From the NCBI GenBank assembly GCA_030693705.1, contig JAUYAB010000062.1, positions 38,826 through 102,825 on the forward strand: 64,000 nucleotides of DNA, written 5' to 3'. This DNA is from Ignavibacteria bacterium. GTDB taxonomy: Bacteria; Bacteroidota; Ignavibacteria; Ignavibacteriales; Ignavibacteriaceae. Shown one piece after another: positions 1 through 9,758 of this stretch. The position numbers and the translations under genes are program-made. Under the pieces are notes generated by a model. That model was not told where the DNA came from, ran no database searches, and saw only the letters and a list, made by a program, of their open reading frames with translations. Positions within the stretch are counted from its first letter, which is position 1. Each line of letters starts with the position of its first letter.

Positions 1-1
1 T

Positions 2-115
2 TTTACAGACCGCCTTGATGATGAAGGGAAAAAGATGGTGAAAAAACCTCTTCAAAAAATTGTTTCAAGAAAAGTGGAGATCGAGTATCCGGTTACGGAA
101 AAAGGAACGATGTAA
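2..115 (+). CDS. def: Peptide deformylase, C-terminal fragment (cut by window edge)
   Basis: An open frame runs in from the left edge and stops with TAA at 113-115, giving about 37 residues that begin FTDRLDDEGKK and end EKGTM. In peptide deformylases the metal-binding HExxDH motif is followed a few residues later by a short LFTDR-like segment and a charged tail, which this fragment resembles. The catalytic part lies outside the window. The stop is 6 bp before fmt, and def-fmt is a common operon whose products remove and add the formyl group of initiator methionine. The assignment rests on the tail and on the neighbour, so it is probable rather than certain. Confidence 0.6.
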   Translation, partial: FTDRLDDEGKKMVKKPLQKIVSRKVEIEYPVTEKGTM

Positions 116-121
116 TTCTTT

Positions 122-1021
122 ATGAAAATAATTTTTTTCGGCACACCCGGTTTTGCGATTCCATCTCTTCAAATTATTCTCGATAATGGACATGAAGTTG
201 CCGCCGTTGTTACTGCCCCGGATAGACCTCGTGGTCGCGGAAAGCAAGTGACATTCACTCCGATAAAAGAATTTGCGCTTGAACATTCGATAAAAGTTCT
301 TCAACCGGAAGTATTAAAAGATGAAAATTTTATTGCGCAGTTAAAAGAATTAGATGCCGATCTCTTTGTAGTTGTAGCTTTCCGGATTCTACCGAAGGAA
401 ATCTTTACGATGCCGAAATGCGGATCGTTCAATTTGCATGGTTCGCTTCTTCCAAAGTTCCGCGGTGCTGCTCCTATCCAATGGGCGTTAATAAATGGTG
501 AAAAGAATACCGGTGTAACAACTTTCGCTTTGGCGGAAAAAGTTGATACCGGCAATGTTTATTTGAAGAAAGAAATTCCGATTGAAGATGAAGATGATTT
601 TGGTTCGCTTCACGATAAATTAAGTCTGCTCGGAAGCCAGGCCGTTGCTGAAACGGTTGAAATGATAGATTCACAAAAGTTCAAACTGCTTCCGCAGGAT
701 AATTCTCTAGCTTCTCCTGCACCGAAAATAACAAAAGAACTTTGTGTTATTAATTGGGAAAAAGAAGCTGGAGAGATTCATAATTTAGTGCGCGGACTTT
801 CACCTTTTCCTGCCGCTTTTTTCTTTCATCAGCAAAAAATATTTAAGGTTTATAAAACAAAAGTTGTTGAGCGAAATCTCAAACCAGGTGAAATCGTCGA
901 GTCTTCTTCAGAGTTGATCATCGGCTGTGCAAAGAATGCTTTGAGCATTTTGGAAATTCAGCAGGAAGGGAAGAAGCGTTTGAAGATCGAAGAGTTTTTG
1001 AGAGGACATAGATTCAATTAG
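122..1021 (+). CDS. fmt: Methionyl-tRNA formyltransferase
   Basis: This enzyme transfers a formyl group from 10-formyl-THF to Met-tRNAfMet so that it can start translation. The 299-residue protein is close to the usual 310. It starts MKIIFFGTPGFA, the family N-terminus, and carries the SLLPKFRGAAPIQWA signature near residues 108-122. N104, H106 and D142 match the catalytic Asn-His-Asp triad of the E. coli enzyme. The C-terminal third is the usual tRNA-binding beta-barrel domain. It follows the probable def fragment by 6 bp. Its TAG stop lies in the first bases of an interspersed repeat (copy A), a pattern seen at two other genes in this window. Confidence 0.96.
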   Translation: MKIIFFGTPGFAIPSLQIILDNGHEVAAVVTAPDRPRGRGKQVTFTPIKEFALEHSIKVLQPEVLKDENFIAQLKELDADLFVVVAFRILPKEIFTMPKCGSFNLHGSLLPKFRGAAPIQWALINGEKNTGVTTFALAEKVDTGNVYLKKEIPIEDEDDFGSLHDKLSLLGSQAVAETVEMIDSQKFKLLPQDNSLASPAPKITKELCVINWEKEAGEIHNLVRGLSPFPAAFFFHQQKIFKVYKTKVVERNLKPGEIVESSSELIIGCAKNALSILEIQQEGKKRLKIEEFLRGHRFN

Positions 1022-1245
1022 GAATTAAATAGTTAGTAAAAATATTCTGCACAAGATGGCAAGAATAGTTATCGAAAATTTCTCGCAACGTTCGCAAAGA
1101 AAGCGCAACGTCCGCAAAGGGAAAATTAATCGCGAGCGTACCGGTTCGTGACGGGCTTAGCGAGAAAAAAAAGATGAAACAAATACTTCATTCAAGAACA
1201 ATGTGGTTCTGGCTTTGCCAGGTTATGAATTACGAATTAGGAATC
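1022..1245 (+). repeat. Modular interspersed repeat, copy A
   Basis: Copy A of a repeat family also found at 28479-28900 and, inverted, at 31936-32440. In order it shows a GAATTAGGAATT-like junction, AGTTAGTAAAAATATTCT with a partner AAGAAT arm, two tandem 20-bp units starting GCAACGT (1085-1124), a GCGAGC/GAACCG-rich stretch, AAAGATGAAACAAATAC, then CTGGCTTTGCCAG (a 5-bp stem with a 3-nt loop) followed by GTTATGAATTACGAATTAGG. It has no coding capacity. It starts at the fmt stop codon. The rest of the gap to 1382 holds a word-like tract of AAAACTG repeats (1271-1300) and the leader of the next gene. No riboswitch was seen. Confidence 0.85.
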
Positions 1246-1382
1246 TGAAAATCATCAGTAGTCATAATCAAAACTGAAAACTGAAAACTGGCGACTGAGA
1301 ACTATCAATATTTCTCTCTCCCGGATTTTGAATTGGAATTGTAATAAAGTTTATAGTGTTATTATGTTAAAAAAAGGATGCA

Positions 1383-2750
1383 ATGGATTATAAGAATAAT
1401 ATTTTAGAGGCAATCGGTAACACACCGTTAATTAAGTTGAACAAGATTAACAAAGGTCTTAAGCCGTTAATCCTGGCGAAACTTGAATCGGTTAATCCCG
1501 GCGGAAGCGTTAAAGACCGCATTGGCGTTGCCATGCTTGATGATGCCGTTCAACGTGGAGTAATAAAACCTGGCGGAACTGTTGTTGAAGCTACAAGCGG
1601 AAATACCGGAATTGGTTTAGCTTTGGCGGCTGCAATACGAGGATTCCAGTCAGTTTTTGTTGTTACGGATAAAGTTAGCCACGAAAAAATCAATTATTTA
1701 AAAGCGCTCGGCGCGCAGGTAATTGTTTGTCCGAATGCGGTGAAGCATGATAGTCCCGATTATTATGTAAATGTTGCTCGCAAAATTGCAGCGGAGACTC
1801 CGAACGCCACATTTATGTACCAATACGCAAATCCGGCGAATCCGAAAATTCATTACGAAACTACCGGACCGGAAATATGGAAACAAACCGACGGCAAGAT
1901 TACTCACTTTGTTGCGGGCATCGGCACCGGCGGAACGATAACAGGTGTTGGAAGATTTTTAAAAGAAAAAAATCCGAACATAAAAATTATCGGCGCCGAT
2001 CCGGTAGGTTCAATTTTAAAAGAATATAAAAAAGACGGCAAACTCCGTGAAGGTGTTCCTTACTTTGTGGAAGGAATTGGACAGGATTGTATCCCGGAAA
2101 ACATTGATTTCTCGGTTGTGGATGAAATTATGAACGTATCTGATTTCGATTCCTTTTCTGTCTCGCGTTCATTAACTAAAGAAGAAGGTATTTTCTGCGG
2201 CGGCAGCACCGGAACGATTGCGAAAGCGGCTCTGGAAATTGCAAAAGATTTGCCTGAAGATGCAGTAATCGTTTTTATTGTTTGCGATACCGGCGAAAGA
2301 TATTTAAGCAAAATGCACAGTGAAGAATGGCTGCGAGAAAAGCGGTTGTTAAACCGCGAAATGAAGACGCTGAGAGATTTATCGAACGCGAAGAAAAACG
2401 GTCCCGTAAAAAATCTAATTTTCTTACAAGCCAAAGACAAAGTTCGTCACGCGATTGAAGTTCTCAATACAAATGGTTTTTCTCAAATTCCGGTGATTGA
2501 AAACGGACAATCGGTCGGAAGCATTCGCGAAGCTAAAGTTATGGCAAGCCTGGTTGATAATCACGCGTTGCTTGATGCGACTGTTGAAGAAGTAATGGGT
2601 TCTTCTTTTCCTTCGCTTGATGAAAAGACCGATCTGCACATTGTGAAAAAACAATTAGCGGAATCACCCGCTGTTTTGGTTTTGGAATTCGGAAGGATCA
2701 TTGACATTGTTACACGTTACGACATTATCGAATACGCTTCATCATTATAA
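1383..2750 (+). CDS. Cystathionine beta-synthase with C-terminal CBS pair
   Basis: A PLP enzyme condensing serine (or O-acetylserine) with homocysteine to cystathionine. Residues 1-320 are a fold-type II beta-family domain: the PLP lysine is K44 in NPGGSVKDR, the phosphate/substrate loop is [10 protein letters not shown], and the glycine loop is [11 protein letters not shown]. Residues about 340-455 form a tandem CBS-domain module, which separates it from plain cysteine synthase (about 310 residues). An AAAAAGGATG ribosome site precedes the ATG. The cystathionine lyase gene starts 17 bp after its stop, so the two probably form a reverse transsulfuration operon making cysteine from homocysteine. 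A cysteine-synthase activity cannot be excluded from sequence alone. Confidence 0.92.
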   Translation: MDYKNNILEAIGNTPLIKLNKINKGLKPLILAKLESVNPGGSVKDRIGVAMLDDAVQRGVIKPGGTVVEATSGNTGIGLALAAAIRGFQSVFVVTDKVSHEKINYLKALGAQVIVCPNAVKHDSPDYYVNVARKIAAETPNATFMYQYANPANPKIHYETTGPEIWKQTDGKITHFVAGIGTGGTITGVGRFLKEKNPNIKIIGADPVGSILKEYKKDGKLREGVPYFVEGIGQDCIPENIDFSVVDEIMNVSDFDSFSVSRSLTKEEGIFCGGSTGTIAKAALEIAKDLPEDAVIVFIVCDTGERYLSKMHSEEWLREKRLLNREMKTLRDLSNAKKNGPVKNLIFLQAKDKVRHAIEVLNTNGFSQIPVIENGQSVGSIREAKVMASLVDNHALLDATVEEVMGSSFPSLDEKTDLHIVKKQLAESPAVLVLEFGRIIDIVTRYDIIEYASSL

Positions 2751-2767
2751 AATTTGAAAGGATCAAC

Positions 2768-3901
2768 ATGGGATTTTCAACCGACGCAATCCATGCAGGA
2801 CAAAAAGCTGATTTAGAAACCGGCGCTGTAATTACTCCGGTTTATTTAACATCAACGTATCATCAACCGGAACTTGGCGTGCACAAAGGATATGAATACG
2901 GACGCACACATAACTTAACTCGCGCCGCACTGGAAGCGAACATAGCAACGCTTGAAAGAGGAAAATACGGAATTGCTTTTGCTTCCGGTTTGGCTGCTAT
3001 TCATTCGCTGATGTCGTTGCTTAAAAGCGGCGACCATGTTATTGTTACCGATAATGTTTACGGCGGAACTTACCGTTTGTTTGAATTGATTATGACCGAT
3101 TTCGGAATTTCTTTTTCATGGGTTGATACTTCGGACGTGAAAAATATTTTAGCTGAAATTAAACCAAACACGAAAATGGTTTATGTTGAAACGCCGACAA
3201 ATCCGATGTTGACTTTAACCGATCTTGAGGCAGTTGCAAATCTTTGTAAAGAAAAAAATCTTATCAGCGTAGTTGATAACACCTTTATGAGTCCCTATTT
3301 TCAACGCCCGATTGAACTTGGGATTGATATCGTTCTGCACAGCACTACGAAATATTTAAACGGACACAGCGATATCATCGGCGGGATTGTTGTTACCGGT
3401 GTTGAAAAAATTCACGAACGTTTGCGCTATATTCAAAATGCCGCCGGAGCGGTTCCTTCTCCATTCGATTGCTGGCTAACGCTTCGATCAACAAAAACGC
3501 TTGCGGTTAGAATGGATCGCCATAACGAAAATGCAATGAAGATTGCAGAGTATTTGAAAAAACATCCAAAGGTGAAAAAAGTTTTTTATCCTGGTTTGCC
3601 GGAACATCCGCAGCACGAACTTGCGAAGAAACAAATGTCCGGTTTTGGCGGAATGATCTCTGTTGAGTTTGATACTTTTGAAACAGCTAAACAATTTTTG
3701 AACAACGCAAAAGTTTTTACGCTTGCTGAAAGTCTCGGCGGAGTTGAAAGTCTTTTATGTCATCCAATTTCGATGACGCATGCGTCGGTTCCGAAAGAGA
3801 AACGAGAAAAATTCGGTTTAACTGAAAAACTCGTCCGCTTTTCTGTCGGGATTGAAGATGTTGAAGATTTGATCGCAGATATCGAACAGGCGATTAAATA
3901 A
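2768..3901 (+). CDS. Cystathionine gamma-lyase/gamma-synthase family PLP enzyme
   Basis: This 377-residue Cys/Met-metabolism PLP enzyme has the family motif HSTTKYLNGHSD with PLP lysine K195, the N-terminal YEYGRTHN segment, the ASGLAAI helix and the VYVETPTNP strand. Because it directly follows a cystathionine beta-synthase (17-bp gap, ribosome site GAAAGGATC), the lyase role, cystathionine to cysteine plus 2-oxobutyrate and ammonia, is more likely than gamma-synthase. Residues cannot cleanly separate the two activities. The start ATGGGATTTTC gives MGFSTDAIHAGQ, the usual family beginning. The next gene murB begins 5 bp after the stop, so the three genes may be co-transcribed. Confidence 0.9.
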   Translation: MGFSTDAIHAGQKADLETGAVITPVYLTSTYHQPELGVHKGYEYGRTHNLTRAALEANIATLERGKYGIAFASGLAAIHSLMSLLKSGDHVIVTDNVYGGTYRLFELIMTDFGISFSWVDTSDVKNILAEIKPNTKMVYVETPTNPMLTLTDLEAVANLCKEKNLISVVDNTFMSPYFQRPIELGIDIVLHSTTKYLNGHSDIIGGIVVTGVEKIHERLRYIQNAAGAVPSPFDCWLTLRSTKTLAVRMDRHNENAMKIAEYLKKHPKVKKVFYPGLPEHPQHELAKKQMSGFGGMISVEFDTFETAKQFLNNAKVFTLAESLGGVESLLCHPISMTHASVPKEKREKFGLTEKLVRFSVGIEDVEDLIADIEQAIK

Positions 3902-3906
3902 ATCAG

Positions 3907-4917
3907 ATGTTCATCTACGAAGATTATAATCTCCAAAACAAAAATTCCTTCGGGCTAAATGTTTCTGCAAAATATTTTTGTACTGTTTCTTCGAAAGATG
4001 AATTAGTAAATCTTGTTGAGCAAGTGAAGGATGAAAAGGTTTTACTCCTTGGCGGCGGGAGTAATATTCTTTTTACAAAGAACTTCGAAGGCTGTGTAAT
4101 TCAATTTAACCGGAAGGGAATTACTACATTAGACGAAGATAAAGATTCCGTGCTGTTGGAAGTTTTTGCCGGAGAATTATGGGATGATTTTGTGTCCTAC
4201 TGTGTTGAGAAGAATTATTACGGAATCGAGAACATGTCGTTAATTCCGGGAACCGTTGGAGCCGCTCCAATTCAGAACATCGGCGCTTACGGGCAGGAAT
4301 TGAAGGATACTTTTTTTGCTGCGAATGGAATCTACTTAGAAGGCTTATCAGAAAAAACTTTCTTCAAAAGCGGATGCAATTTCGATTACCGGTCAAGCAT
4401 TTTCAAGCACGAACTAAAAAATAAATTTCTTATCACATCGGTTGTTTTTAGATTAAAGAAAAGCCACCAACTCAACACTCATTACGGTTCAATCGAGCAA
4501 GAGTTGAAAAGCATGAAAAAAAATAATCCGACTTTAGCAGACATCCGAAACATCGTGGTAAAGATCCGTCAAGAAAAACTCCCCGATCCGCGGAGATTCG
4601 GTAATTGCGGAAGTTTTTTCAAGAATCCCGAAATAGAAAAAGTCCATTTCGAAAAACTGAATCAACTTTATCCTTCGCTAAAGGGATTTCCCTTTTCTGA
4701 AAACACAATAAAAATCCCCGCCGGCTGGTTGATTGAGCAATGTGGTTGGAAGGGAAAGCGAATCGGCAATGTTGGCGTTCATGAGGATCAGGCGCTTGTG
4801 CTTGTTAATTATGGCGATGCTTCAGGAGCAGAAATTCTTCAACTTGCCGACTCAATCAAAGAAGATGTCTTCAAAAAATTTGAAATTCAATTGGAAGAAG
4901 AAGTCAATATCATTTAA
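3907..4917 (+). CDS. murB: UDP-N-acetylenolpyruvoylglucosamine reductase
   Basis: This FAD enzyme reduces UDP-GlcNAc-enolpyruvate to UDP-MurNAc in peptidoglycan synthesis. The 336-residue protein is the E. coli-like (type I) form. The FAD-binding segment LLLGGGSNILFT lies at about 46-57, followed by IPGTVGAAPIQNIGAYGQE (113-131), the YRSSIFK motif (161-167), and GNCGSFFKNP with the catalytic serine S236. The glutamate in HEDQALVLVN near the C-terminus matches the last active-site residue. The gene starts 5 bp after the cystathionine lyase stop. An ORF on the same strand at 4733-5041 is only an out-of-frame shadow. Confidence 0.95.
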   Translation: MFIYEDYNLQNKNSFGLNVSAKYFCTVSSKDELVNLVEQVKDEKVLLLGGGSNILFTKNFEGCVIQFNRKGITTLDEDKDSVLLEVFAGELWDDFVSYCVEKNYYGIENMSLIPGTVGAAPIQNIGAYGQELKDTFFAANGIYLEGLSEKTFFKSGCNFDYRSSIFKHELKNKFLITSVVFRLKKSHQLNTHYGSIEQELKSMKKNNPTLADIRNIVVKIRQEKLPDPRRFGNCGSFFKNPEIEKVHFEKLNQLYPSLKGFPFSENTIKIPAGWLIEQCGWKGKRIGNVGVHEDQALVLVNYGDASGAEILQLADSIKEDVFKKFEIQLEEEVNII

Positions 4918-4967
4918 CAAGACTTTTTTACCCGCCCCATTTTCCGTAAATTTCACCATCAAATTAG

Positions 4968-6128
<1,161 letters not shown>

Positions 6129-6449
6129 ATGAATTATCTTATAGCTATGGCTCCTCCTCCGGGACAAGACGGCGGCGGAAGTATGGTCAGCACCCTTATC
6201 ATGTTCGGTGCTATTTTTGCAATTTTTTATTTTATGATCATTCGTCCGCAGCAGAAACGCGCTAAGGAAAAAGAAAAACTTATAAGCGGAGTTCAAAAAG
6301 GCGATAAAGTTATTACTTTAAGCGGAATCCACGGAACAGTTGATACCGTTGAAGAAAAAACCATTCTTCTAAAAGTTTCTGATAACGTTAAGATGAAATT
6401 TGAAAAATCTGCAATTGGTATTGTTACACAAGCCAAAGACGGAAATTAG
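6129..6449 (+). CDS. yajC: Preprotein translocase subunit YajC
   Basis: A small inner-membrane accessory of the Sec translocon (SecDF-YajC). The 106 residues show a short Gly/Pro-rich N-terminus, one transmembrane helix at about 19-40 ending in MIIRPQQKRAKE, the family hallmark, and then a small cytoplasmic domain with VQKGDKVITLSGIHGTV. There is no gap to tgt (stop and start adjacent), so translation is likely coupled. The secDF genes are not within the window. Confidence 0.96.
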   Translation: MNYLIAMAPPPGQDGGGSMVSTLIMFGAIFAIFYFMIIRPQQKRAKEKEKLISGVQKGDKVITLSGIHGTVDTVEEKTILLKVSDNVKMKFEKSAIGIVTQAKDGN

Positions 6450-6456
6450 CAGTCGC

Positions 6457-6638
6457 TGGTTGAATGAAGAACGAACGCGAGTTTGAATGAATGACCGTAT
6501 GGTTGCATGACGGATTTCTTTTATTAAATCATGTACACAAAAACATATCATAGTTTGAATTTCCGTAGCACGGACTTCAGTCTGTGGCAAGATTTTACGT
6601 AACGCGGTTTAATTAAGTTTTCTTTTTTCATTCAACCA
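6457..6638. repeat. Long-spaced inverted repeat after yajC
   Basis: A perfect 12-bp inverted repeat, TGGTTGAATGAA at 6457-6468 and TTCATTCAACCA at 6627-6638, lies in the 287-bp gap between yajC and ribBA. The sequence around both arms is made of GAATGAATG-type words that also pair imperfectly. In the middle is a separate hairpin, CACGGACT-TC-AGTCTGTG, at 6569-6586. No ORF of note and no FMN riboswitch consensus was found. The structure starts just after the yajC stop codon. Confidence 0.7.
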
Positions 6639-6736
6639 TTCTTCCATTCATTCATGCACACATCAATTTGTGCACCAAAGTTTTATTGATCTGATGATTA
6701 TAATATTCTGAAAGTATTAGCATAAGGTAACCAGTT

Positions 6737-7951
6737 ATGTTCTGTAACGTTGACGAAGCAATTGAAGAAATAAAAAACGGAAAAGTGATCATTATTATTG
6801 ATGACGAAGACCGCGAGAACGAAGGCGATTTTGTCTGTGCGGCGGAGTTCGTTACTCCCGAAATAATTAATTTCATGATAACAAACGGCAAAGGATTAGT
6901 CTGCATTTCCCTTACCGGCAAACGCCTGGAAGAACTTGATCTACCGCTGATGGTTGATGAAAACTCCGCTCTTCACGGAACGCAGTTTACCGTTACTGTT
7001 GATGCGGTAGATGGAACTACAACCGGAATTTCTGCCGCCGATAGAGCCGTAACCATCAAAAAGATGATCGATCCGAATTCGAGAAGAAATGATTTCGCAG
7101 TTCCCGGGCATATCTTCCCGCTTCGTGCAATGGATGAAGGCGTTCTCCGCCGCGCCGGACATACCGAGGCAGTTGTTGATCTTTGCGCTCTTGCCGGATT
7201 AACTCACGCCGGAGTACTTTGTGAAATTTTGCAAGACAACGGTGAGATGGCGCGCGTCCCTCAGCTTATTGAACTTGCTGAAAAATTCAATTTAAAAATT
7301 CTTACGGTAAAAGATCTCATTCACTACCGTTTAAGAAAAGAAAGTCTTGTTGAAAAAGTTACCGAAGTAAATCTTCCTACTACAAAAGGAAATTTCAGAA
7401 TGGTTCTTTTTGAAAATAAAATTGAAAAAAAAGAACATCTTGCTTTGGTTAAAGGGGAAATTGATCCCGATAAACCGGTGCTTGTACGGATGCACTCCGA
7501 ATGTTTGACCGGTGATGTTTTCCATTCATTACGGTGCGACTGTCACGACCAGCTTAACAGCGCGATTGATATGATAGAGAAAGAGGGAGTTGGTGTTGTG
7601 GTTTATATGCGCCAGGAAGGGCGGGGAATTGGTCTAACAAATAAACTCCGCGCATACAATTTACAAGATGAAGGGAAAGATACCGTTGAAGCGAACGAAG
7701 CGCTCGGCTTCCGTGCTGATCTGAGAGACTACGGCATTGGTGCGCAAATACTTCTTCAACTTGGTATCCGTAAAATAAAATTGTTGACCAACAATCCGAA
7801 AAAAGTTGTCGGCTTAAAAGGATACGATCTTGAAATCGTAGAACGTGTTCCTATAGAAATCGCCCCGAATGCGAACAACCTCCGTTATTTACAAACCAAA
7901 AGAGATAAAATGGGGCATTTGATTTTGGAGGATAAGGGGAAGAAGAAATAA
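6737..7951 (+). CDS. ribBA: Bifunctional 3,4-DHBP synthase / GTP cyclohydrolase II
   Basis: This protein performs the two entry steps of riboflavin synthesis. Residues 1-200 are the DHBP synthase domain, with the acidic loop [11 protein letters not shown] (22-32) and [11 protein letters not shown] (139-149), making 3,4-dihydroxybutanone phosphate from ribulose 5-phosphate. Residues 205-404 are GTP cyclohydrolase II, with zinc cysteines C256, C267 and C269 in [16 protein letters not shown] and the catalytic segment RQEGRGIGL (292-300). Both active sites look intact and the length (404) is normal for RibBA. A weak AAGGTAACC site lies before the ATG. No other rib gene is adjacent and no riboswitch was seen upstream. 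Confidence 0.96.
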   Translation: MFCNVDEAIEEIKNGKVIIIIDDEDRENEGDFVCAAEFVTPEIINFMITNGKGLVCISLTGKRLEELDLPLMVDENSALHGTQFTVTVDAVDGTTTGISAADRAVTIKKMIDPNSRRNDFAVPGHIFPLRAMDEGVLRRAGHTEAVVDLCALAGLTHAGVLCEILQDNGEMARVPQLIELAEKFNLKILTVKDLIHYRLRKESLVEKVTEVNLPTTKGNFRMVLFENKIEKKEHLALVKGEIDPDKPVLVRMHSECLTGDVFHSLRCDCHDQLNSAIDMIEKEGVGVVVYMRQEGRGIGLTNKLRAYNLQDEGKDTVEANEALGFRADLRDYGIGAQILLQLGIRKIKLLTNNPKKVVGLKGYDLEIVERVPIEIAPNANNLRYLQTKRDKMGHLILEDKGKKK

Positions 7952-7975
7952 CATCGTCGCTGCTATTTTACTACC

Positions 7976-8093
7976 GCGTAACCATAAATGGATTACGCTG
8001 CACAAACAAGTCCCGATAATTCGGGATGAATTTTTTGGCGATCATCGTTTACGATGATTTATTCGCACAGCGTTGCCGTTTACGGCTACGCTG
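7976..8093. repeat. Array of four REP-like hairpins between convergent genes
   Basis: Four separate palindromes follow one another in 118 bp between the ends of ribBA (+) and a minus-strand gene. They are 7976-7998 (arms GCGTAACCAT / ATGGATTACGC), 8011-8025 (TCCCGA / TCGGGA), 8038-8065 (GCGATCATCG / CGATGAT...TCGC) and 8067-8093 (CAGCGTTGCCG / CGGCTACGCTG). Each has a tiny AT-only loop (AA, TAAT or TTTA). The shared loop style and the convergent-gene setting resemble REP elements, and the array could end transcription in both directions. No T-tract follows the stems strongly, so classical intrinsic termination is uncertain. Confidence 0.7.
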
Positions 8094-8117
8094 ATTTTAA
8101 ATAAAAACAATCGATTA

Positions 8118-9743
8118 CTATTTCACCAAAATCATCTTCTTCATTTCATGTACTTTTCCGGCAGTTAAACCGTAAAAGTATATTCCTGATGCAATGTTCT
8201 TCGCATTAAAAAATATTTCATGCTGTCCGGCGGATTTATTTTCGTTCACCATAACTTTAACTTCTTTTCCCAGCACATCGTAAACTTTTAACGTAACAAA
8301 ACTTTCTTCTTTCAAATTATAAAGAATTGATGTTGTGGGATTAAAAGGATTTGGGAAATTCTGGTATAACTGAAAATCAAAAACTTTTGCAACTTCATCC
8401 TTAACATCTACTACACCTAAGGTATCGGTTATCAAAGCAGCGTAAACACTTAGCTTCTGTCCGTCAAGCCTCATCCAGATCGGGTAAACTTTTTTGTTGA
8501 ACGCAGCGATGTTCGTGTAATCTCCAAAGAACACACCTGCAGTTGGAGTAAAAGAGGATTCACTTATTTTATAATTTTCAAAACTCTCTCCACCGTTTGT
8601 TGATTTTGCAAGGTAAACATCCGTTGCATAACCGGTAGTATTTCTTCTATCATAAAATACTGCGTAAAGATTTCCGGTAGTCTGGTCAATTGTCATCCAC
8701 GGAAAGAATTGATGGCGCGTTGTGTTGTCGTTATTCACTCGAACTACATCTCCCCAACTATTTCCACCGTCGGTTGATTTTATTACATATACATCGGAGT
8801 TATCCGTTCCGTTTCTTTGGTCTCCCCAACAGACGTAAATATTTCCGCGAGTTGCAGATGAACTCGTATCGCACAACGTTATCGGTAAACCGTTTACGCG
8901 ATAAATACCGGGAACCAGAAAATCCCAACCACCGGGCTGCGAAGTAACAAAAATATCTTTTCCAAAAGTTAAACCGCCGTCAAGCGATTTATCAAACATA
9001 ATTCCAAGCGGACCTGACCATGCAACATAAACTTCTCCGTTTGGACCAACAGCGGGAACAGCGCCTTCAACGGTATTATCTTCATCAATACAGTCTCCAC
9101 CTTTGTCGCTAACTTTTACTGCCGTCGACCAGGAATTTCCCTGGTCGGTAGAACGTGAAAAAAGAATTCTCGTACTGTCTCCTTTTGCAGTGGAACCGTA
9201 ATTATCAAATTCCGTCCAGCTCGCGTAAAGATTATTTTTGTATTGAGAATGAAGATCAACCGCAAGCCATTCTTTATCTTGTTGCTTCGGTGGATTGTAG
9301 AAAATTCCCTTTCCGTCATTCCACGTTTTACCGTTGTCAGTTGATTTTTGAACAACGATGCGATCAATCCAATATCCGGGAACTAAACTCGGGTTAGAAA
9401 GATGAGCGAAATATAAATTTCCTAAACCGTCGTATATAACACACGGATCGCCCCAAACGCCAAGTGTTGAAGTTAGAGATTTTTGTGTCCAGGTTAAAGC
9501 GGAATCAGATGAATAAAAATGATAACTGATATTTGCACCTGCTGCAACTTGTGCTGGATTCTTTGGGTTAATCGCTATCGTAACTTCTTCTGCGTCGATT
9601 GTTGAAGCGGCATCAACACGAATGTTTTTGAATTGTGCGAGTAGAGGGAGTGAAAGAATTAAAGAAAAGAAAACCACTCTTTTCATTCCAACAAAGCTAT
9701 TTAAAAGATTCATCGTATCGGTTTCACGTTTTATCTTTTCCAT
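8118..9743 (-). CDS. Secreted Asp-box (BNR/sialidase-like) propeller protein with T9SS sorting domain
   Basis: This 541-residue secreted protein has Asp-box motifs typical of sialidase-like beta-propellers (STDNGKTW, STDQGNSW, SLDGGLTF, STDGGNSW, STNGGESF), spread over about residues 150-400. The C-terminus (last about 85 residues) is a T9SS type A sorting domain: LYQNFPNPFNPTTS, VYDVLGKEV and a final MKKMILVK. The signal peptide core is MKRVVFFSLILSLPLLAQ. An internal ATG at 9686 would place it at the very N-terminus, but the start at 9743 has a better GAGGAAGAA ribosome site and lies 15 bp after the upstream gene, so it is kept. Catalytic sialidase residues were not identified, so no enzymatic role is claimed. 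Confidence 0.85.
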   Translation of the reverse strand: MEKIKRETDTMNLLNSFVGMKRVVFFSLILSLPLLAQFKNIRVDAASTIDAEEVTIAINPKNPAQVAAGANISYHFYSSDSALTWTQKSLTSTLGVWGDPCVIYDGLGNLYFAHLSNPSLVPGYWIDRIVVQKSTDNGKTWNDGKGIFYNPPKQQDKEWLAVDLHSQYKNNLYASWTEFDNYGSTAKGDSTRILFSRSTDQGNSWSTAVKVSDKGGDCIDEDNTVEGAVPAVGPNGEVYVAWSGPLGIMFDKSLDGGLTFGKDIFVTSQPGGWDFLVPGIYRVNGLPITLCDTSSSATRGNIYVCWGDQRNGTDNSDVYVIKSTDGGNSWGDVVRVNNDNTTRHQFFPWMTIDQTTGNLYAVFYDRRNTTGYATDVYLAKSTNGGESFENYKISESSFTPTAGVFFGDYTNIAAFNKKVYPIWMRLDGQKLSVYAALITDTLGVVDVKDEVAKVFDFQLYQNFPNPFNPTTSILYNLKEESFVTLKVYDVLGKEVKVMVNENKSAGQHEIFFNAKNIASGIYFYGLTAGKVHEMKKMILVK

Positions 9744-9758
9744 TTCTTCCTCTTTTTT

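Noticed and set aside
1085..1124. CRISPR-like repeats (GCAACGT tandem)
   Set aside because: Units are 20 bp and directly tandem with no spacers, and no cas genes are near.
1246..1382. SAM riboswitch or other leader in front of the cystathionine beta-synthase gene
   Set aside because: No conserved SAM-riboswitch core or transcription-attenuation hairpin pair was seen.
6450..6736. FMN riboswitch in front of ribBA
   Set aside because: None of the conserved RFN-element segments could be found in this gap; it contains word-like inverted repeats instead.
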